Of a DNA stretch of 64,000 nucleotides, positions 61,101-64,000 are shown in pieces. The stretch is taken from contig OZ037927.1 of NCBI GenBank assembly GCA_964035575.1, forward strand, positions 124,001 to 188,000, given 5' to 3'. A program made the translations under genes and the position numbers. Positions within the stretch are counted from its first letter, which is position 1; the number at the start of each line of letters is the position of its first letter. This DNA comes from Rhynchopus sp. YZ270_cl-10. Taxonomy: Eukaryota; Euglenozoa; Diplonemea; Diplonemida; Diplonemidae. The notes under the pieces are model-generated. The model made no database searches and had not been told where the DNA came from. It worked only from the letters and a program-made list of their open reading frames with translations.

Positions 61101-64000
61101 GCGTCACGCTCGGCACCACCACCGCAGGGCTGAACCACGCCACGTCGTTTGCCACAACCACCTCCTGCGTGAAGCGCAGCACTGCCGGTGCACGGCAGTG
61201 GCCACCCTCCGATGTCGTCAGCACTGCAGACCACGTCCGTGTGTAGCGCCACTCGCACGTCCCCGGCACCAGTGTTGCGGCCGACTCCTCCATCGCCACA
61301 CTGTACGCCAGTGTCCTGCGGTACGCACCCACCGCCACGTGTGTGTGTGTTGCCGGTGCTCCCGCCGCCACATCCACAAACGACGCCATTGTGAAGTCGA
61401 CCCTCTGTGCCGGTGTCGATGCCCACCCTGTTGCGTCCGTGTACGCAGGACCCACAACCACAAACTGCTCCACAGACGCCGTCTGCCCACATGTGTCCGA
61501 CACAGTCCACTCCACACGCACGTACACAGACCCACACGTCGGCTGCCCTGCCACCGCAAACGCAGGCACCTCGCCCACTGTGTGTGTCTTGGTGACAGAC
61601 CCACACCTTGCAACGTCGTGCGACACCACAAGCTTCGCCTCCGTCGCCGCCACAAAGGACGCAATCGACGCATCCCCACTCAGCTCGTCGGGTGTGCCCG
61701 CCGTCACAATGGTGACTGTGTCGGTGGCGGACACCGTCAGCACCTGTGGAGGCGCGGCTTCTATGGCAATCTGCTCCACCTCCGCCGTCGTCTCTGTGAG
61801 GATCGTGTCGATGGTGGCCACGAGTGTTGGGTTACCCGGGGGGATGCTGTCCTTCAGGTCCTGCAGCACTGCCTTCCCCTTGTGCACAACCTCCCACATC
61901 TTGTCCGCAATGAGCGACTCTGCCTCCGTTATGGTGCGCTCCATGTCTGCCCAGTTGTGCAGGTCGAACACGCCACCCACGTGCACCAGCTGGTCTGCGA
62001 GGTGCCCCTGGTCCGTCAGCACGCGCACTGTCGCCTGGATTCCAAGGTTCTCCGCCGGGCCAAACGCATTGACTGCAGCCGCCACCTCTGCATCGCCGGA
62101 GCTGGACGAAGTAGACGTATGGTGCATCCCTGTTGTGGCGTACGTCGTCGGCATGCCCTTCGGCGTGAACTGCTCCAGGTCTGGGGACATGCTGTTGGCG
62201 AGGTCCATCAGGCCACCCGCCTGTGCATGCGCCTGGTTCGTAGAGTCCTGCATCTGTGTCTTGTGCTGCGCCATCAGCACTGCCGATTCGTACATCTGCT
62301 TGTAGCTCCTCGCATCGTCCTCCATGCACGTGACCCAGCTCCTTGGCCCCGACCCTATGTCGTTCAGCGTTACATTTTCCCTGACAGGAACAAAACCACC
62401 ATAGTGGAAGATCAACCCGTATGTGGCAATAATGTCGAACCAGTCACTCGAATCTCTCCCGTCGTGCTGGACCACCTGGCATCCATACACGTAGTCCGTT
62501 GTCACACCGTGGCAGAAATCTGCGGGGAAGAGCGGAATGACGTCAGTCGGCTCGACCTTCTTCAAGTGCCCGTCATGGATCCCTGTGAAGTACTCGTTCC
62601 GCACCTTGCGGTCGAACGCTGGCGACAGCCTCGCTTGGTACTCGGGTGTGTGCATCGCACGCTCCAGCTCGATGTATTTGTGGTGGTGTGGGTGGTCCTC
62701 CATCCTTTGCCGGAACGCATGCGGCTCAGTGTCAAGGTCTGCAATCGCCTCAGAGAAATCGTAGAAAATCGAGCGCAATATATTCTTCTCTAGTCGGTCG
62801 TTCCTGCAGTCCTCACGCTGTGCGGGTGTGTCGTACACTGCAGGCTTCGACGACCCAAACAGCCCGCCAAAGAAGTTCACAACCGTAGTCACCCCCTTCA
62901 CAATACCCTTCCCCATAACGAGGGCAGCATGGCCCACAGCGTTCCCCCCCTGCTTCAGGTTCTCCACTAGTGCTGGAAAGTCAAATGAGAATCTCAGATT
63001 AAATCCACCCCCTCGAGAGGCAGTGGCCGTGCACGCCACGTCCATCACAGGTGTCTTCGCTGTCGCTGTGAACGCAACCTTCTGCTCACTCACCGCCACC
63101 GACACCGACACACGCGCGAAGTACATAAACGACACGTCCGCCTTCAGGTGCACCTCCCTCTCCGCCAGTTCGCTCGCCACCACCACATTGTCAATGGACA
63201 CCACCCCGACCCGGAAGTCGCTGATGGCAACCCTGGCAGACCCTCCCTCAAACGGGATGGACACATCGACACGTGGCTTCACGAAGCCAAAGAAGTTCAT
63301 CTCTGTTGCGATATCAATCCCGTGCGAGTCAATCGTCCCATCGACCGCAGCACTGAGCGACAGCACCGGCACAGCCAGGCTGCCCTTCAGCTTGAAGCTG
63401 GGCGCGTCCGTCACCTCGAACATCGCATCCTTGATCTTGAAGATCCCAAGCAGCGTCACATCCTGCAGCACTGTCTTCAGGTAGAACCTTGACGCGCCCA
63501 CCTCAATGTCGAGACCAAGCTTCAGGCCAAAGAAGTAGTTGATCTGCCCCCTCACCCGCAAGCCCTCTGATGCTTGGTAGCGCACCAGTGCAAAGCACTC
63601 CTCGTTGTTCTGGTCCGGACACACCAGCCCAGGCTTCTCGAGGTACTGGATGCCAAGGTCACGCAGGACAGACGGCATCGGGAGAGACTGCAGTGCTGTG
63701 ATCCAGTCCCCAGCCACATCCCACATCTCCCCCAGCGTCAGCGAGTTGATCTTCAGCTCCACAAGGTTGTTCTGCGGTGCAGACGTGTAGATCTCCAGTC
63801 GCCCCTCAGCACGGATGCACCGTGTGCTTGTCGCCACCGCACAGTTGTCCATGGTCCCAAGCTCAAGCTTCCCCGCCAGCTTCACCTCGTCCACACGACG
63901 TGTCCGCAGCTCCACCTTGATGGCCACCAGCACGTCCGCAACATGCAGAATCGGCACCCCAAACAGCTTCGTCAGCTTCCCCTGCATCTCCAGCGACCCA
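58153..64000 (-). CDS. Giant multidomain secreted protein, copy 4 (C-terminal half; 5' end outside window)
   Basis: The frame is open from the right edge to a TAG at 58153, ~1948 codons. It begins within the beta-rich repeats (GSLEMQGKLTKLFGVPILHV) and continues through the second beta-rich block, the amphipathic stretch, HYR-like repeats (~61750-59170) and a choice-of-anchor-A-like domain (~59140-58190), ending CNTACSTDV with no PAN/apple tail, exactly as copy 3. Identity to copy 3 is very high except for a local diverged patch at about 62380-63010 that covers the amphipathic stretch (ALVENLKQGGNAVGHAALVM) and the following ~130 residues. Its protease partner, if present, lies beyond the window. 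Confidence 0.92.
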   Translation of the reverse strand, partial: GSLEMQGKLTKLFGVPILHVADVLVAIKVELRTRRVDEVKLAGKLELGTMDNCAVATSTRCIRAEGRLEIYTSAPQNNLVELKINSLTLGEMWDVAGDWITALQSLPMPSVLRDLGIQYLEKPGLVCPDQNNEECFALVRYQASEGLRVRGQINYFFGLKLGLDIEVGASRFYLKTVLQDVTLLGIFKIKDAMFEVTDAPSFKLKGSLAVPVLSLSAAVDGTIDSHGIDIATEMNFFGFVKPRVDVSIPFEGGSARVAISDFRVGVVSIDNVVVASELAEREVHLKADVSFMYFARVSVSVAVSEQKVAFTATAKTPVMDVACTATASRGGGFNLRFSFDFPALVENLKQGGNAVGHAALVMGKGIVKGVTTVVNFFGGLFGSSKPAVYDTPAQREDCRNDRLEKNILRSIFYDFSEAIADLDTEPHAFRQRMEDHPHHHKYIELERAMHTPEYQARLSPAFDRKVRNEYFTGIHDGHLKKVEPTDVIPLFPADFCHGVTTDYVYGCQVVQHDGRDSSDWFDIIATYGLIFHYGGFVPVRENVTLNDIGSGPRSWVTCMEDDARSYKQMYESAVLMAQHKTQMQDSTNQAHAQAGGLMDLANSMSPDLEQFTPKGMPTTYATTGMHHTSTSSSSGDAEVAAAVNAFGPAENLGIQATVRVLTDQGHLADQLVHVGGVFDLHNWADMERTITEAESLIADKMWEVVHKGKAVLQDLKDSIPPGNPTLVATIDTILTETTAEVEQIAIEAAPPQVLTVSATDTVTIVTAGTPDELSGDASIASFVAATEAKLVVSHDVARCGSVTKTHTVGEVPAFAVAGQPTCGSVYVRVEWTVSDTCGQTASVEQFVVVGPAYTDATGWASTPAQRVDFTMASFVDVAAGAPATHTHVAVGAYRRTLAYSVAMEESAATLVPGTCEWRYTRTWSAVLTTSEGGHCRAPAVLRFTQEVVVANDVAWFSPAVVVPSVTLLYDHRVLPTVQFAAPDLLAAVQPVYTAAQAAKGLRYTYDLSHTDVLDDPVVGPLTRTWTVATPQCTPSLPAVVLTQRVTIVFPEPELGPAVPQTFGCGEMQVHTKPHVTSMVDVCGPVTVRIVATAARSNPDPLVPSLCGSRYETVSWQAFHRAACGGVGSSVVSQLVTVVPRFSHAPADVTVTTTSPLAPASTGGTAVAAACATPLVVSYADAASANDATCGHWTVRREWTLAPTGVPTPSGCVPLTHLQHIHVEDLEAPVWTHTPDAAVVVPFFENWRAAHPVPRAAETPHADMVALGIGVSHPTYLTSEDTVVRPWMHAAVEGTCRERGLATLHRTWTAGDRCGNEATFTQEVMLQHPPAALTSTQVWDAGAGLLAYAAGVDQLPSVCHAGKLVSTAGAYDALDGLQQSGEPACDVWDAHGCRLLSAHMGADVVAVHQVRPEFATFPPNATTYTNSTLDAYDVAGGLGYPTGEAYCATPFHIWHRDEAPVLVACGVWTINRVWKVQPHYQDCGTGDDYPASLTRERVQVITVHDVFAPQFASTPAAEVAVAFLNDYGPSVAGVPTVVDVATHADMAALNLTSYRINLTFADTVAFSAAGAAGCTDGLAVVERTWTTEDRCGSTDSWRQTIRIEHPRRGGGDEENTGVMGHVSGFKVFSVGDVSTVDVAAGNGAVGTQGDVVLRRSVFGPATAARPKHAALPENATEQCRAVANLTDVVDEIAEFSDSLLMLPANLCTGPKLVECVRPELTTSCSVVANTTAPLAEAVVDDADNLTLVGEGQVYNFFTIDLDTWLVKQEVERRSWWDGTWWGHKHYEDTPIQKPFMRVRAGGFVFVNVVYEGVHRYENTLRDTLFEGESLGPDFVLFNMKQLCSSGKHAHCRHHRWHGYWWHHLTWAHLHHTFASLQYGHHSNHLNLVNVSLPGTLLTQDSYVSVSIVDSEVFGQVVSAGARLELATTHFHCNLFVANAVCNTACSTDV

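Noticed and set aside
1-64000. tRNA, rRNA and CRISPR features
   Set aside because: Looked for and not seen; repeats present are inverted-repeat elements, minisatellite or coding tandem repeats.

Overview
The window looks like a piece of a nuclear genome from a microbial eukaryote (protist). Genes are long, GC-rich, and apparently intronless or nearly so. They encode secreted proteins with eukaryotic signal peptides (a cathepsin B, EGF-like modules, PAN/apple-like modules) and are separated by AT-rich spacers full of small inverted-repeat elements. I see no bacterial operon signals, rRNA, tRNA or CRISPR. The species cannot be named from the sequence. Intron poverty and amplified cathepsin B would fit a metamonad-like protist, but that is a weak inference.

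Layout, left to right. 1-421: the 5' end of an EGF-repeat secreted protein (minus strand, runs off the left edge). 422-3756: non-coding, with a 110-bp direct repeat and a 1.29-kb terminal-inverted-repeat (TIR) element. 3757-15312: giant secreted protein gene 1 (3851 aa). 15883-16875: cathepsin B gene 1. 17859-18335: a plus-strand zinc-finger/Q-rich gene. 19349-19559: a cathepsin B relic. 19720-21894: AT-rich spacer with a recurrent hairpin motif. 21895-33612: giant gene 2, broken and carrying an internal inversion of about 780 bp. 34193-35185: cathepsin B gene 2. 35186-37914: spacer block A. 37915-48261: giant gene 3 (3448 aa). 48933-49925: cathepsin B gene 3. 49926-58152: spacer block B, a duplicate of block A enlarged by about 5.5 kb of nested TIR elements, a heptamer minisatellite and a palindrome with 570-bp arms. 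58153-64000: giant gene 4, cut by the right edge.

The organising principle is a tandem array of a two-gene unit, cathepsin B followed downstream by a giant protein, all on the minus strand. The three intact proteases differ at only a few residues. The giants share an order of modules: signal peptide, an unrecognised N-terminal domain with an invariant His/Gly motif, a charged Pro/Ser linker, many beta-rich repeats, a short Ala/Gly/Lys amphipathic segment, HYR-like Cys repeats, a choice-of-anchor-A-like domain, and in copies 1 and 2 a tail of PAN/apple-like repeats. Both partners are predicted to be secreted or to enter the endomembrane system. A working inference is that they form a co-amplified extracellular (surface, prey-contact or wall) system in which the protease may process the giant protein; nothing in the sequence proves an interaction. 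The array shows mosaic paralogue similarity, one inverted segment, variable C-terminal tails and heavy insertion of non-autonomous elements.
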